NCBI RefSeq assembly: GCF_000003815.2
Contig: NC_049990.1
Coordinates: 988,830-1,040,812, forward strand
Source of the DNA: Branchiostoma floridae
Taxonomy: Eukaryota > Chordata > Leptocardii > Amphioxiformes > Branchiostomatidae
Reading direction: 5' to 3'
Length of the DNA stretch: 51,983 nucleotides
Part shown: piece after piece, positions 20,570 to 30,151 of the stretch
How positions within the stretch are numbered: position 1 is the stretch's first letter
Layout of the letters: each line of letters begins with the position of its first letter
Translations under genes and position numbers: made by a program
The notes under the pieces: model-generated
Seen by the model: the letters and a program-made list of their open reading frames with translations, nothing else
Database searches by the model: none
What the model was told of the DNA's origin: nothing

Positions 20570-21060
20570 GTATAAATATTTAACGAGAAGGTGTATTGTT
20601 GGGCTACAACAATAAAGTTACCCCCCTCCCCCCTTCTCCCACCAACATGTACACACAAACACGGTCGCCATTTAACACACCTGGCCGCGTCGTAGACAGG
20701 AAATGAAACATGTGACGTTGCCGTCGTCAGACGTAAACAACAGCAACAACACCTTCTACAGGTAAACTCACGTCTCACACCGTCTACACTACCAACACAC
20801 CTGCGCTAAATCTCACCTGTACAGGTGATTCATACCTCAACTCAGGTGCGATGAAAATTGACACGTTACAACTTTCTCCTCCCACGTTAACACACACGTT
20901 AACACCTTTCCGACGCTTTCCCGTCTCTTACGCGACGAGCGAGCGTCGCCAGGTAGTATTCTCACCTGCCGACAGGTGTGTTGACGTGTAGGTGATGACG
21001 GCGGCACGTCAGGTGTGAGGGGAGAGCGTCAGGTAGCGTCAGGTGGCGGCCATGTCAGCG
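20570..21060. promoter_or_regulatory. CAGGTG E-box cluster, candidate enhancer or promoter
   Basis: Nine exact CAGGTG/CACCTG words lie in 368 bp, at 20678, 20798, 20814, 20822, 20843, 20963, 20973, 21010 and 21040. Additional CAGGTA words occur at 20759, 20950 and 21030. Two form a head-to-head pair with 2-bp spacing (20814-20827) and two with 4-bp spacing (20963-20978). CpG content is high around 20930-21075, and a TATAAATA lies at 20571. CAGGTG is the known core for Snail/Slug, ZEB and several class I/II bHLH dimers. The sequence is single-copy in the window. No transcript can be shown. Confidence 0.5.
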
Positions 21061-21214
21061 TGCGTGCGCGCACAGCGGCTGGTAGGACGGGTCTGACGGG
21101 AGGGTCAACAAGCCAACTATTCAAACAATTCACACACGCCGCCAACTCTCGCGGGGATCCGCGAGAACTCACACCATTGTTGTTCTTTGTTGTTTTAAGG
21201 GCACTTTAAAAATT

Positions 21215-21480
21215 CCTATTTAGCGAATGTTTACGAAAGAGAAATCATTTAATTGAAGAAAATGACACTCTTGGGGCCAGGGAGATTATTTTTCTTTGTT
21301 CTTTTACGTTTTTTGAAGTCGTCTTTATCAATGGTTTATGAAGGAGAAACCCTTTAATTGAAACATGAGGGAACTCTTAGGGTCTAGTGAAATTATTTTT
21401 GCGTATACTTTTTAAGTCCTCTTTATCAATTATTTAGGAAGGCCATCGCAAAGTTAACCCTTTTATTAAAAGCGAGTGGA
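21215..21480. repeat. About 110-bp tandem units
   Basis: Two to three diverged units share GAA.GAGAAA.C.TTTAATTGAA, GGG.C.AG.GA.ATTATTTTT, and AAGTCGTCTTTATCAAT. Confidence 0.65.
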
Positions 21481-22600
21481 TTGGTCGGGTCTAGTGAGAT
21501 TATGATAGGCAACTCGCAGCCTCGTGTCCAAGCTGTGAGTCTTTATTTTTGTTTCTTAATTTCTTTATTTATCAATTTCCGTTTTACTCAGGCAGAGTTG
21601 GCCATGTCAGGAGCAAACAGTTGTTCCTTGAAGTTTCACAATTTATCAAAATTATTAAATAACACACTGTACTGTAAAATAGAATCTGCCATACGTTATT
21701 TAGACAGAAAATGTGACAAATGATGTGTTGAATAAATGATACACCAACGCTACATATTATTCCTTTCCTATAATGAGATAGAATTCGAACCTGGGGAATC
21801 ACTTGGAAGCACGATTCATTGACAAGCTAAGCTTTACAAATTGCACAGTCTGTAGGAAGGATAATCCTTTCTAGGAAGATCAAAGATTTTATTTTTGTTT
21901 GTTTGTTTGTTTGTTTGTTTACTTATTTATCAATTTCGGTTTCTCTCCGCCAGAGTTTCCATCTCAGTGGGCAAAGCAAAGTTTTTCCTTGTGGTTCCCT
22001 GGAATTTGACAATTTATCGAAAATATCAAGTAAGACATTGTAAATGGATTTGCCATACGTTATTTAGACAGAAAATGTTACAAATGATGTGTTGAATAAA
22101 TGATACACCAACGCTACATATTATTCCTTTCCTATAATGAGATAGAACCTGGGGAATCACTTGGATGCACGTTATTATTGACAAGCTAAGCTTTACAAAT
22201 CACACAGCCCATCGGAGAGGTAATCCTCTCTAGGAATATCAAAGATTTTATTTTTGTTTGTTTGTTTGTTTGTTTACTTATTTATAAATTTCGGTTTCTC
22301 TCCGCCAGAGTTTCCATCTCAGTGGGCAAAGCAACGTTTTTCCTTGTGGTTCCCTGGAATTTAACAATTCATCGAAAATATCAAGTAAGACATTGTAAAT
22401 GGATCTGCCATACGTTATTTAGGCAGATAAGGTTACAAATGATTTGTTGATTATAGAATATCCCAACGCTACATATTATTCCTTTCCTATAATGAGATAG
22501 AACCCGAGGAATTACTCAGAAACACATTTTATTGACAAGCTAAGCTTTACAAATCGCACAGCCCTTGGGAAGGATAATCCTCTCTGGGAAGGAATACATC
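21481..22600. repeat. Local satellite, three units of about 360 bp
   Basis: Units start near 21540, 21900 and 22265. Shared words: TCAATTTC.GTTTCTCTCCG, CAGAGTTTCCATCTCAGTGG, GCCATACGTTATTTAGACAG, CCAACGCTACATATTATTCC and CTATAATGAGATAGAA. A (TTTG)n run lies at the start of units 2 and 3. The two 60-odd-residue frames at 21895 and 22262 are the same repeat segment and not genes. Confidence 0.88.
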
Positions 22601-22935
22601 GGAGATTAGAAGTTGTCTTCAAGACTGGCAGAGTCTCCTTTAAAGACGGTCTCAGCTTTGTAAGACGTGACCTTTGCATCAGGTGCGGGGATTATGAAAA
22701 TCAGCCGAGCCGGGAAACTCGGACTTGTTCAAAACAGTAAGATGCAGAACCAACCGTTACAGAAACTCCCCCCTTCCATTCTTAGTAAGACTGTTAAACA
22801 AACATAGCTAAACAATAGTAGATTTGGAATGTTCTAATCACAAATGTATGTTTCCGTCTCTTGCCTATACATGATGTATTTATATAAAGTTTTAAAAGAT
22901 ACTTAGTTTTAGTGTGTATAAGTGTTATTCATCAG
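22601..22935. other. Intergenic, no gene seen
   Basis: Nothing recognised. Confidence 0.4.
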
Positions 22936-23116
22936 ATAGTCTTTAACTCGATGTATTAAGGATTTGATGGAAAAAAACGTGCAATTCAGCCAATTGGCTG
23001 CCAAAATGTTTTTACTGAAGTTGTGTTGTGCAACAAATAAATCATTCATCCATTCATTCATTCATTCATTCATTCATTCATTCATTCATTCATTCATTCA
23101 TTCATTCATTCATTCA
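22936..23116 (+). mobile_element. LINE 3' terminus remnant with (ATTC)n tail
   Basis: GTTGTGTTGTGCAACAAATAAATC is followed by about 18 ATTC units (23043-23115). The AATAAA signal is at 23036-23041. A polyadenylation-like signal followed immediately by a simple repeat is the usual form of CR1/L2-like LINE ends. No coding part remains. Confidence 0.5.
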
Positions 23117-23165
23117 CTTACATAGCCTCGTAAAGGCTTCACGGCGGGTTGGGAACAAAGCTGAG

Positions 23166-23275
23166 ATTGTCGATGTAGGTTAGACATCCAGGTGAATAAG
23201 ATACACCAAAAAGCAGTTACTCAAGCGACTGGATATGATTTTGGAAACGGTCAGACATTTCAGATAACTTACGTT
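23166..23275. mobile_element. Left-end fragment of the 7.2-kb MITE family
   Basis: CGATGTAGGTTAGACATCCA, AATAAGATACACCAAAAAGC, TTACTCAAGCGACTGGATAT and CGGTCAGACATTTCAGATAA. This is the reverse complement of the outer right arm at 7430-7525, so it shows the intact left terminus missing there. Confidence 0.8.
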
Positions 23276-23308
23276 GTTTTTTTATTGGCAAAGCTTGAGA
23301 TTGTCTTT

Positions 23309-23478
23309 TGTGGCGTCGCGTGGAATGGTCGGGTACTCGGTCCAGAACCCAGAGGTCCTGCATGGGTCCGAATCCCGTGATATGCCACTGGTGACGTGCA
23401 TTTGGGAAAGGCACACTACACGACTTTCCTCAAACCAGCCTGACTTCGGTTGGGGAGGAGAGGGAGGGACCACCGCCC
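23309..23478 (+). mobile_element. tRNA-derived SINE, family 2, interrupted by a MITE
   Basis: Head GTGGCGTCGCGTGG matches the copy at 4490, with B-box GGGTCCGAATCCC (23364-23376) and tail TTGGGAAAGGCACACTACAC, GACTTTCCTCA. The SINE is split at CCACCGCCC by the MITE at 23479-23683 and appears to resume at 23684 and continue to about 23750. Confidence 0.72.
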
Positions 23479-23692
23479 TACTCTCCAAGCAGAGGTTAGG
23501 CTCCGGCTGTTTTTTCTAAAGTTTTTTTTTAGTCGTTTTTATCGGGCTTTCAATTTTTTTTTATATCTTGCTGTGTCAAAACCCGTACACAACAACAACA
23601 ACAAAAAAGACAAAATAGAAAGCCCGATAAAACGACTAAAAACGTTAAAAAACAGCCGGAGCCTAACCTCTGCTTGGAGAGTACCACCGCCC
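23470..23692. mobile_element. TACTCTCC long-TIR MITE with 9-bp TSD
   Basis: The element spans 23479-23683 (205 bp). The ends TACTCTCCAAGCAGAGG... and ...CCTCTGCTTGGAGAGTA are reverse complements for roughly 40 bp, and inner AGTCGTTTTTATCGGGCTTT / AAAGCCCGATAAAACGACTA extend the inverted repeat. It is flanked by CCACCGCCC at 23470-23478 and 23684-23692. A 9-bp TSD with long TIRs indicates a MULE-type element. Other copies lie at 24902, 30556, 43586 and 43830. Confidence 0.88.
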
Positions 23693-23750
23693 GCCAATAC
23701 CGTACCCTAGACGCAGTGGATAACAACCTCCTTGCTACAATTACATACAA

Positions 23751-24130
23751 AAATAGACATATTTTTTGACCTGGTTTCTTTGACATTGGGGTCTCATGCT
23801 GTGACGTAGCAGTTAAAACAAAGACGAATACAATTAGAAACTGTACGTAATCACGGACAAAATCCACCGAAGAAATATAAAAAGGGCGATATCACAGATA
23901 AAAAAGATACCCTGCCACCACCGAATAGCTTGGTATCTGGGCTACAAAATCACTTTCCAAGCGGCACTCTCACTGTAAAAGGTGCACAGACGACATCTTT
24001 TCGTCAGCGCAGACGAGACCTTTCCGTCGCCATGGCAACGCGCGGACATGACCGTGAAGCTGAGCAGACTTCAAGGAAAAGCGTCCCCCCGAGACGCGCG
24101 GAAACAGCTGCTTTAAGGAGCTCCTAATTG
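23751..24130. other. Intergenic with an RFX-type X-box at 24026-24039
   Basis: Otherwise featureless except for GTCGCCATGGCAAC in a GC-rich 130-bp patch (23985-24115, several CGCG). A possible unmethylated island or regulatory site; no coding potential is apparent. Confidence 0.35.
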
Positions 24131-24500
24131 TCTACAAATTGCTCCTTAGGCCGCTTGGATTCAATCATATGTATGCCATCCACGCTCGCATCAATTTTTG
24201 CCCGTTTCTGAAAAAAGTTTTTGACCATTCTGCTGGAAAAATAATGGCAAACGGACAAATATAGCCAGATAACATGCCAGTGGAGTGAGCTGGTCATAAA
24301 CCCGACTCCTGAGCCAGCTAACTCCTCTGGCATGTTTTGCATTTTACTTTATATATCTCTCAAATTTCTCCTATTTTTCCAGCGAACTATGGAGTCTGGT
24401 AGAGGCTACAAATTTCTCTTTAGGCCGTGTGAAATTCATTACATGGATAACATCAGACGGGCATCAATTTTCAAACAAAAAAAGTTTTGACTATATAGAA
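24131..24500. repeat. Tandem duplication around a palindromic MITE copy
   Basis: CTACAAATT.CTC.TTAGGCCG...GCATCAATTTT...AAAAAAGTTTTGAC occurs at 24131-24235 and again at 24405-24495. Between them, 24236-24404 is a copy of the CTACCAGGCTCC-type MITE (GCTGGAAAAATAATGG ... CCAGCGAACTATGGAG ... GGTAGAGGCTA) with a truncated left end. 24500-24680 is unremarkable. Confidence 0.65.
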
Positions 24501-24680
24501 GTAGAGATTCAACTTTCATCTTTTCATTATATTCCTGGATGTATAATCTTCACAAACGACTATATATACTGTAAATCGTACAAAACAACCGCAAATTAAA
24601 TGGACAAAGATATGCCGTGCATTGCAAAAATATTAAATGAAAGATTTTTTTCTCAGGCTGAAAGGAAAAAATGAAGCTGA

Positions 24681-25370
24681 CAATATTCAGGCCGCTGGAA
24701 AAAATAGAAAATTGACAAATATCCCCTGATAACATACCAGCGGATTCTAACTGGTCGCAAACCAAACTCCTCGGACATCAGACTCCTCTGGCATGTTATC
24801 CGTCTGTATTTCTACAATTTCTACTATTTTTCCAGCGCCCTGTGGAACCTGGTAGAGGCTTAGACTTCCATACGGACCTCATACGGACATGAATATATAC
24901 GTACTCTCCAGGTAGAGGTTGGTGGGAAAATCGTGACCTTTTATTTACATCCGTTTTTGTTTTATTCGATCGGCCTTCCAACCGACCTCTGCTTGAAGAG
25001 TATATATGCGCACGTGCCATACGGACCTCATACGGACTCAGATATAACGGGGGCCGCCCTAAGATGGTTGTTTTCCCCAGGGAGTGTGGCCACGAAGGTG
25101 GCAGACGAGCGAACGCCCAAAAGATTTGTTACTCTAACAAATGATTCGTACCGTCTATAAAAATGAAACTTCACAGATTTATGTCGAAAAAAAATATATG
25201 TTTCCCAATACGTACACAGAGTTTTTTTTTATTATTATTTTGGCGTTATGTATGGCGTGTTATGCTAATGATGGAGCGCCGTGAGTTCGAGCGTGTAAAA
25301 AAGCGTAGCATCTTAGGGCGGCCCCGTTATATACGCAGGTATGAACCCAGTTAAAAGCCGGTACGCCGGC
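24681..25370. mobile_element. Nested DNA transposons (three levels)
   Basis: The host is a palindromic MITE of the 16461-16759 family (GCTGGAAAAAATAG ... TTTTTCCAGCGCCC ... GGTAGAGGCTTAGAC ... CATACGGAC). Its right arm is split at TATATACG by a 101-bp TACTCTCC-type MITE (24902-25002), flanked by TATATACG / TATATGCG. Further right the same terminal motif (CTCAGATAT ... ACGCAGGTATGAACCC) is split again by an element of about 300 bp (see 25045-25347). Confidence 0.72.
25045..25347. mobile_element. AACGGGG...MITE inserted inside another MITE arm
   Basis: Ends AACGGGGGCCGCCCTAAGATG and CATCTTAGGGCGGCCCCGTT are reverse complements (about 20 bp, one extra G). Flanks read ATAT on both sides, consistent with a short TSD (ATAT or TA). 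The host sequence joins to CTCAGATATACGCAGG across it. The internal 260 bp has no coding potential. Confidence 0.75.
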
Positions 25371-25439
25371 TGGTGGGGCGGGGCTCAGGTTGGTGTCGGA
25401 TTACACTCCGGGATTAGCGAAGAGAAAAGAACGAGATTA

Positions 25440-25920
25440 ACAGATTAATCAGGAGAGAACTAACGCCTCTATGTATTCATTTATTGATTATAATTTGTAA
25501 AGAACTTACGCTACTCTGAAATCAAAACAAAACTAACGCCTCTCTGGAGTCATTTATTAATTATAATTTGTAAAGAACTTACGCTACTCTGAAATCAAAA
25601 CAAAACTAACGCCTCTCTGGAGTCATTTACTAATTAGGGAATAACTTACGCTACTCTGAAATTAAAACAAAGCTTACGTCCCTCTGGAGTAATTTATAAA
25701 TTAGGAAAGAACTTACGCTACTTTCAAATTAAAACAAAGCTCTGGGTTTGGATTAGTGAGAATTAAACATCCTGTCTGAGGAGTTTTAGACAATCTTATT
25801 CTGTATTCACTCGATTTGACAGTTCCAACGCCTCTGTCGATTATTTCATTAATTAGGAAAAAACTTGCGCTACTCTGAAATTAAAACAAAGCGTTGGGTT
25901 TGGATTTGTGAGACTTCAAA
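25440..25920. repeat. Local tandem repeat, about 67-73-bp units
   Basis: AACTTACGCTACTCTGAAAT recurs at about 25503, 25576, 25643, 25710 and 25863 (last diverged). AAAACAAA.CTAACGCCTCTC and GGAGTCATTTAT.AATTA lie in between. Confidence 0.88.
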
Positions 25921-25945
25921 TTCTGATAGGTTGAAGTGAATCCAA

Positions 25946-26092
25946 TACTGTAAATGTAGAAACTTTCGCGGTGAATTAATGTTCGCTATTTTTCGCGGCG
26001 GCCGCTTCACCGCGAATTAAAACCACTGCGAAAAGTCCATTTTCCCGCTACCGCGAAATTAAATCTCCGCGAACTTAAATGCATTTACAGTA
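25946..26092. mobile_element. TA-flanked MITE with CTGTAAATG termini
   Basis: The element spans 25948-26090. TA-CTGTAAATGTAGAAA...TTTAAATGCATTTACAG-TA gives terminal inverted repeats around repeated CGCGGTGAATTA / ACCGCGAAATTAAA blocks. TA on both sides fits a Tc1/mariner-type target. The CGCG-rich interior is strongly palindromic. Confidence 0.75.
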
Positions 26093-26335
26093 CATTGTTT
26101 CAATTTACAGAATATTATTCTCATTTGCTATAACAATACAAAGGCGTGTTTTATATGTACATAATAGGGCATGTTTTTTTTCTTACAACAGCTTTATCTC
26201 TTAACAAAACATACACGTGGTATAAAGGGTTTCTTTGTTTTCATTTTGTGTCTAATCTCACCAGAGACTACCGTATTGTTATTCTTGTCTATATTTTGCT
26301 CAGCAGTTATTTCTTCCTACAAACACGCGCACGCG
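26093..26335. other. Intergenic, AT-rich
   Basis: Nothing recognised; frames running into the CA repeat are spurious. Confidence 0.45.
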
Positions 26336-26608
26336 CTCGCACACACACACATACACACACAGACACAGGCACACACACACACACACACATACGCACGCAC
26401 GCACACACACACACACACACAAACACACATACATCACACACACACACACACACATCACACACACACTCACGCACACACACACACGCGCACACACACATCA
26501 CACACACACACACATCACACAAACACACAGACACGCACACACATCACACACACAAACACACACACACACACACACACATCACACACACACACACACACAC
26601 ATCACACA
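26336..26608. repeat. Long imperfect (CA)n microsatellite
   Basis: About 270 bp of CA repeats with regular CATCACA interruptions (six or so), producing spurious Thr/His and Cys/Val frames on both strands. Confidence 0.98.
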
Positions 26609-26844
26609 AAACAATACCTTAATTTTTTCATGGAGGTCCACTTTAGTTCTGGCCGTGAGATCAAAAGAAAGCCAGTTGGGCGAATTACAGGAAAGGCGAC
26701 TGTATGTTAGGGCCTGGGGAACCACAACAAAGTTACGGTACCAGAAATTGAATTATGAAGGTAAAACAGACCTTGAGTTAATCCAATCATTCCTATACCT
26801 ATATGATTATGGCAGAAATATATATGCCAAGAATTCAAAGACAT

Positions 26845-26930
26845 GTACAATGAGGCAAAAAGCAATTACTCAAGCAACTAGATATGATTTTGGACACGGT
26901 CAGACGTACGTTTCAGATTGTTTGCTTATA
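26845..26930. mobile_element. Fragment of the 7.2-kb MITE family abutting the minisatellite
   Basis: GCAAAAAGCAATTACTCAAG, CAACTAGATATGATTTTGG, CGGTCAGACGTACGTTTCAG. The 56-bp minisatellite begins immediately after it. 26610-26844 is unremarkable. Confidence 0.75.
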
Positions 26931-27720
26931 CCAACTATATAGATACAGATACAGAAGCTGGTGTGTTACGCCGAAGGGCGGTTATACCGGCTATATAGAT
27001 ACAGATACAGAAGCTGGTGTGTTACAACGAAGGGCGGTTATACCGGCTATATAGATACAGATACAGAAGCTGGTGTGTTACGCCGAAGGGTGGTTATACC
27101 GGCTGTATAGATACAGATACAGAAGCTGGTGTGTTACGCCGAAAGGTGGTTATACTGGCTATATAGATANNNNNNNNNNNNNNNNNNNNNNNNNNNNNNN
27201 NNNNNNNNNNNNNNNNNNNNNNNNNNNNNNNNNNNNNNNNNNNNNNNNNNNNNNNNNNNNNNNNNNNNNNNNNNNNNNNNNNNNNNNNNNNNNNNNNNNN
27301 NNNNNNNNNNNNNNNNNNNNNNNNNNNNNNNNNNNNNNNNNNNNNNNNNNNNNNNNNNNNNNNNNNNNNNNNNNNNNNNNNNNNNNNNNNNNNNNNNNNN
27401 NNNNNNNNNNNNNNNNNNNNNNNNNNNNNNNNNNNNNNNNNNNNNNNNNNNNNNNNNNNNNNNNNNNNNNNNNNNNNNNNNNNNNNNNNNNNNNNNNNNN
27501 NNNNNNNNNNNNNNNNNNNNNNNNNNNNNNNNNNNNNNNNNNNNNNNNNNNNNNNNNNNNNNNNNNNNNNNNNNNNNNNNNNNNNNNNNNNNNNNNNNNN
27601 NNNNNNNNNNNNNNNNNNNNNNNNNNNNNNNNNNNNNNNNNNNNNNNNNNNNNNNNNNNNNNAGATACAGATACAGAAGCTGGTGTGTTACGCCGAAGGG
27701 CGGTTATACCGGCTATACTG
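26931..27720. repeat. 56-bp minisatellite spanning an assembly gap
   Basis: Unit: CTATATAGATACAGATACAG, AAGCTGGTGTGTTACGCCGA, AGGGCGGTTATACCGG. Units begin at 26941, 26997, 27053 and 27109 (exact 56-bp period) and resume at 27663 after the gap. Variants are few (ACAACGA for ACGCCGA, GTGG for GCGG). Since 56 is not a multiple of 3, open frames through it and the N run are meaningless. The last unit (27715-27765) decays. Confidence 0.96.
27170..27662. other. Assembly gap (493 N) inside the minisatellite
   Basis: Identical repeat units flank the gap, so the missing sequence is almost certainly more of the same array. The gap length is not a whole number of 56-bp units and is probably an estimate. 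Confidence 0.95.
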
Positions 27721-27779
27721 GTACAAAAGCTTATTTCGCCGAAGGGCTATAATTCCAGCCGATAAATACAGATGTAGGT

Positions 27780-28385
27780 ACAAAATCTAGATAAACGGCA
27801 TAGGCAATAAGAAAGCATTACAACTCCCCGACCCTTTTTCAATCCCCGTGTCCAGAGACATGACTTGGATTTCTAATATCTTTTTACTATTTTTATAAAT
27901 TTTTTTACAGTATCAAGTTCAAACACATGGAGGCCCAAAATTGAACTTGACCGTTAAGACACAATCGCCAACCCGTGTACCAAACATCATCGTGATCGCA
28001 TGTTTCGCTCCAGGAGATATATCACACAGTCACATACTACTGAACAGAAAACTATGCCATGAAAATGCATGTAAAAATGAGGGAGCTTACACCCCCATTT
28101 TGCACTCGACAATCCGCCCGCCCTTCCGCGCCTTGCCCAGCTGGCGCCAAACTATCGACCCACTGGAGGTAAGAGCCTGAAGTGTTTATACAAGTGTCGG
28201 GAGAAAACCTTTTAAGATTGGACACTTTCACTGGCACATTTTCTAAATAGTACAGCGTCACGTCTGAACCATGAACTTGCACTTCAGGAAGCCCACTAAC
28301 ATGCAACAGGCGTGTTCGTTGTGTTAACTTACAGAATATCAGGTCTGATAAAGTAGACGTCTAAATTTTACCATTTTCAACATGT
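27780..28385. other. Intergenic, no gene seen
   Basis: Short frames without domains. Nothing recognised. Confidence 0.45.
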
Positions 28386-28395
28386 CAGGCCACGT

Positions 28396-28422
28396 GTGTG
28401 TGTGTGTGTTTGTGTCTGTGTC

Positions 28423-28455
<33 letters not shown>

Positions 28456-28520
28456 ATGTATGTGTGTGTGTGTTTGTGTGTGTCTGTGTGTGTGTTTGTG
28501 TACATGTTTGTGTTTGTTTC
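28396..28520. repeat. (GT)n microsatellite
   Basis: About 110 bp of GT repeats with TTTGTG and TCTGTG interruptions. Confidence 0.97.
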
Positions 28521-28689
28521 TAAAAGAAGCATTGCGTGTATGTAGAATCAAACGGCAGCTCTATTTGTTGGAGCCTTCGATTTGGAGGGAGGGGGGCACA
28601 AATGAAGTGATCTTCGCTGTGATCTTCCGTCAAGGACGTTCAAGGTCGCTCGTCCTTGGTCGGTAAGAAGCGCAGGAACGTTTTGTGAG

Positions 28690-28990
28690 GGAAACAAAAG
28701 ACACCTGTTCTGCGGGGACACTAAGCATCTGATACAGTCCGACGCAAAATACGACCTTGACCCACATATGACGTCACCAGCACACCTGTCGATTCCGTTT
28801 TCCCGACGCACAGGTAACCTGACGCGACGTCTTCACTTACAAAGGAAAATAACCCCACGTGTGTGACTTTACTAACATGTAACCACAACTGTCGTCACTG
28901 GTGACCCCTGTGTGACCGTGCTGACGTCATGGAACCATCTGTCCGCCATCTTGTTTCCGTGACCTTGCTCTTTTTAGTGCTACTTTCCTC
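28690..28990. promoter_or_regulatory. Candidate regulatory region: two CREs, E-boxes, nuclear-receptor-like half-sites, YY1-like site
   Basis: TGACGTCA at 28769-28776 and 28922-28929, CACCTG at about 28703 and 28790, and CCGCCATCTTG at 28943-28953. Half-site words are CGACCTTGACCC (28752), GGTGACCCCTG, TGTGACCG and GTGACCTTG (28960). On the reverse strand CGGTCA and GGGTCA lie in direct orientation with a 5-bp spacer near 28902-28917, an imperfect DR5. No transcript or downstream exon was identified. Confidence 0.35.
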
Positions 28991-29364
28991 CTCACCTTTC
29001 ACTGTGTTTTCGTTGGGCGAAAAAACGCGATACTAGTACTGTGGATAACGGACTGTAGAAATCCGAATCTGATGTGAACTTTTTAAAAATTTTATAGTAT
29101 GTACATTTAATGCGTTTTGGAAGCATCTGCCCCCGGGGCTAATTGCAACATTAAACTTTACATAGAAAAGGTATACATACGGTGTAAGATAAGAATAACA
29201 TTAGTGATATGTTGCACAAGGGACTGTTATAATTGTCTAATACATTCTAGTATGTACAAGTTATTTCATTTAACTCACATGTAAAAAAATGCAAGCTTTT
29301 CGGGATTGACCTATTTTGGAAGCATGCGCGGTGGAAGACGAACTACCCGGCTTTTCCTGTGATT
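28991..29364. other. Intergenic, no gene seen
   Basis: AT-rich, unremarkable. Confidence 0.45.
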
Positions 29365-29665
29365 ATAATCATTAGTATCCGGTGCAATGGCCTAGTGGGT
29401 AGAGTGTTCGCCTTGCATTCGGAAGGTCGTGAGTTCGATCCCCGGCCGAGTCATACCAAAGACTTTAAAAATGGTACATGATTCTTTCTCTGCTTAGCAC
29501 TCAGCATTCGGGAAAGAGTATGAAAGTTGAACACACACCACTACCAGTGGACTAGCCCCCTGCTGTAGTGATTGCGTTGTGTGGCCCAAGGGCTTATGGG
29601 CACCGCCCTATGCGCCATCAGGCGCGGGAAGGACTTTAACTTTTTGATAATAATCATTAGTATCC
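29365..29665 (+). mobile_element. Full-length tRNA-derived SINE, family 1, with 16-bp TSD
   Basis: The SINE body spans 29381-29649 (269 bp). A-box TGGCCTAGTGGG (29388-29399) and B-box GAGTTCGATCCCC (29431-29443) give the pol III promoter. The body contains TGGTACATGATTC, CTCTGCTTAGCACTCAGC, CACTACCAGTGGACTAGCCC and GTGGCCCAAGGGC. It is flanked by identical ATAATCATTAGTATCC at 29365-29380 and 29650-29665. It has no poly(A); the 3' end is AT-rich (CTTTAACTTTTTGATA). Diverged copies lie at 47855-48015 and 50343-50529 (minus). Confidence 0.92.
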
Positions 29666-30145
29666 TGGCGGTCTGGAGCCTGTCCCTAGCTCTAGTTTTC
29701 CTGAACAAAAATAGAAAAAAAAAACACTCAGTGCAGAACAGACTCATCGCCCCAGAAACCAAAAATACTGCCTGCTTCCAAGAAGCAAGCCTAGCCCACT
29801 TTTCTGCCAGGCCAGAAACCATTTCTTAGTCTTACATTTAACCCGTAAATCCGGCGATATCCCAACAGTTTGTTACATGTCACTGGCTTTAGCTTTCGAG
29901 GACCAAAATAGAAAAAAAAAAAACGCAATATGCCTCAGGGGTTTCAAGAAACCAATGACGTTATATAATGTCCTCGAACAAGCTAGTCCGCCTACTGAAA
30001 TGCAGAAAGGAGTATCTTGCAACATGCCGTGTCCACTCAATGCCAATAAGCATAAACCGTTTATGATGTATGATGCATTCGCTGCCAATGATGCTTGCAT
30101 CGTAAACAAATCTGCAGACTATGAAAAATAGTGATACTTGTCAAA
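29666..30145. repeat. Diverged local duplication with A-rich tracts
   Basis: CTGTCCCTAGCTCTAGTTTT...AAAATAGAAAAAAAAAAC (29678-29730) resembles CACTGGCTTTAGCTTTCGAG...AAAATAGAAAAAAAAAAAAC (29880-29925). GATGATGCATTCACTGCCAATGATG also recurs at 30065-30100 and 30357-30390. No gene seen. Confidence 0.45.
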
Positions 30146-30151
30146 GACGTA

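Noticed and set aside
20446-20778. 110-residue minus-strand frame with a Cys run
   Set aside because: The Cys stretch is a GTTGTTGCTG-type triplet slippage tract; no domain and no splice context. The DNA motif content (E-boxes) is the real signal.
21895-22450. Two near-identical 62-66-residue frames suggesting a duplicated small gene
   Set aside because: They are the same segment of a 360-bp satellite, preceded by a (TTTG)n run, and a third unit breaks the frame.
25440-25920. Regularly spaced repeat resembling a CRISPR array
   Set aside because: Spacers are themselves repeated and drift with the unit; this is a tandem repeat in a eukaryotic genome.
26146-26710. Long Thr/His-rich and Cys/Val-rich frames
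   Set aside because: They are translations of a (CA)n microsatellite; the same applies at 45863-46210 and 28339-28551.
27073-27765. 230-residue open frame through the N run
   Set aside because: It consists of unknown residues and a 56-bp minisatellite whose period is not a multiple of three.
29381-29456. Possible tRNA gene
   Set aside because: Good A- and B-boxes but no pairing acceptor stem or anticodon arm, and it continues into a SINE body bounded by a 16-bp TSD.
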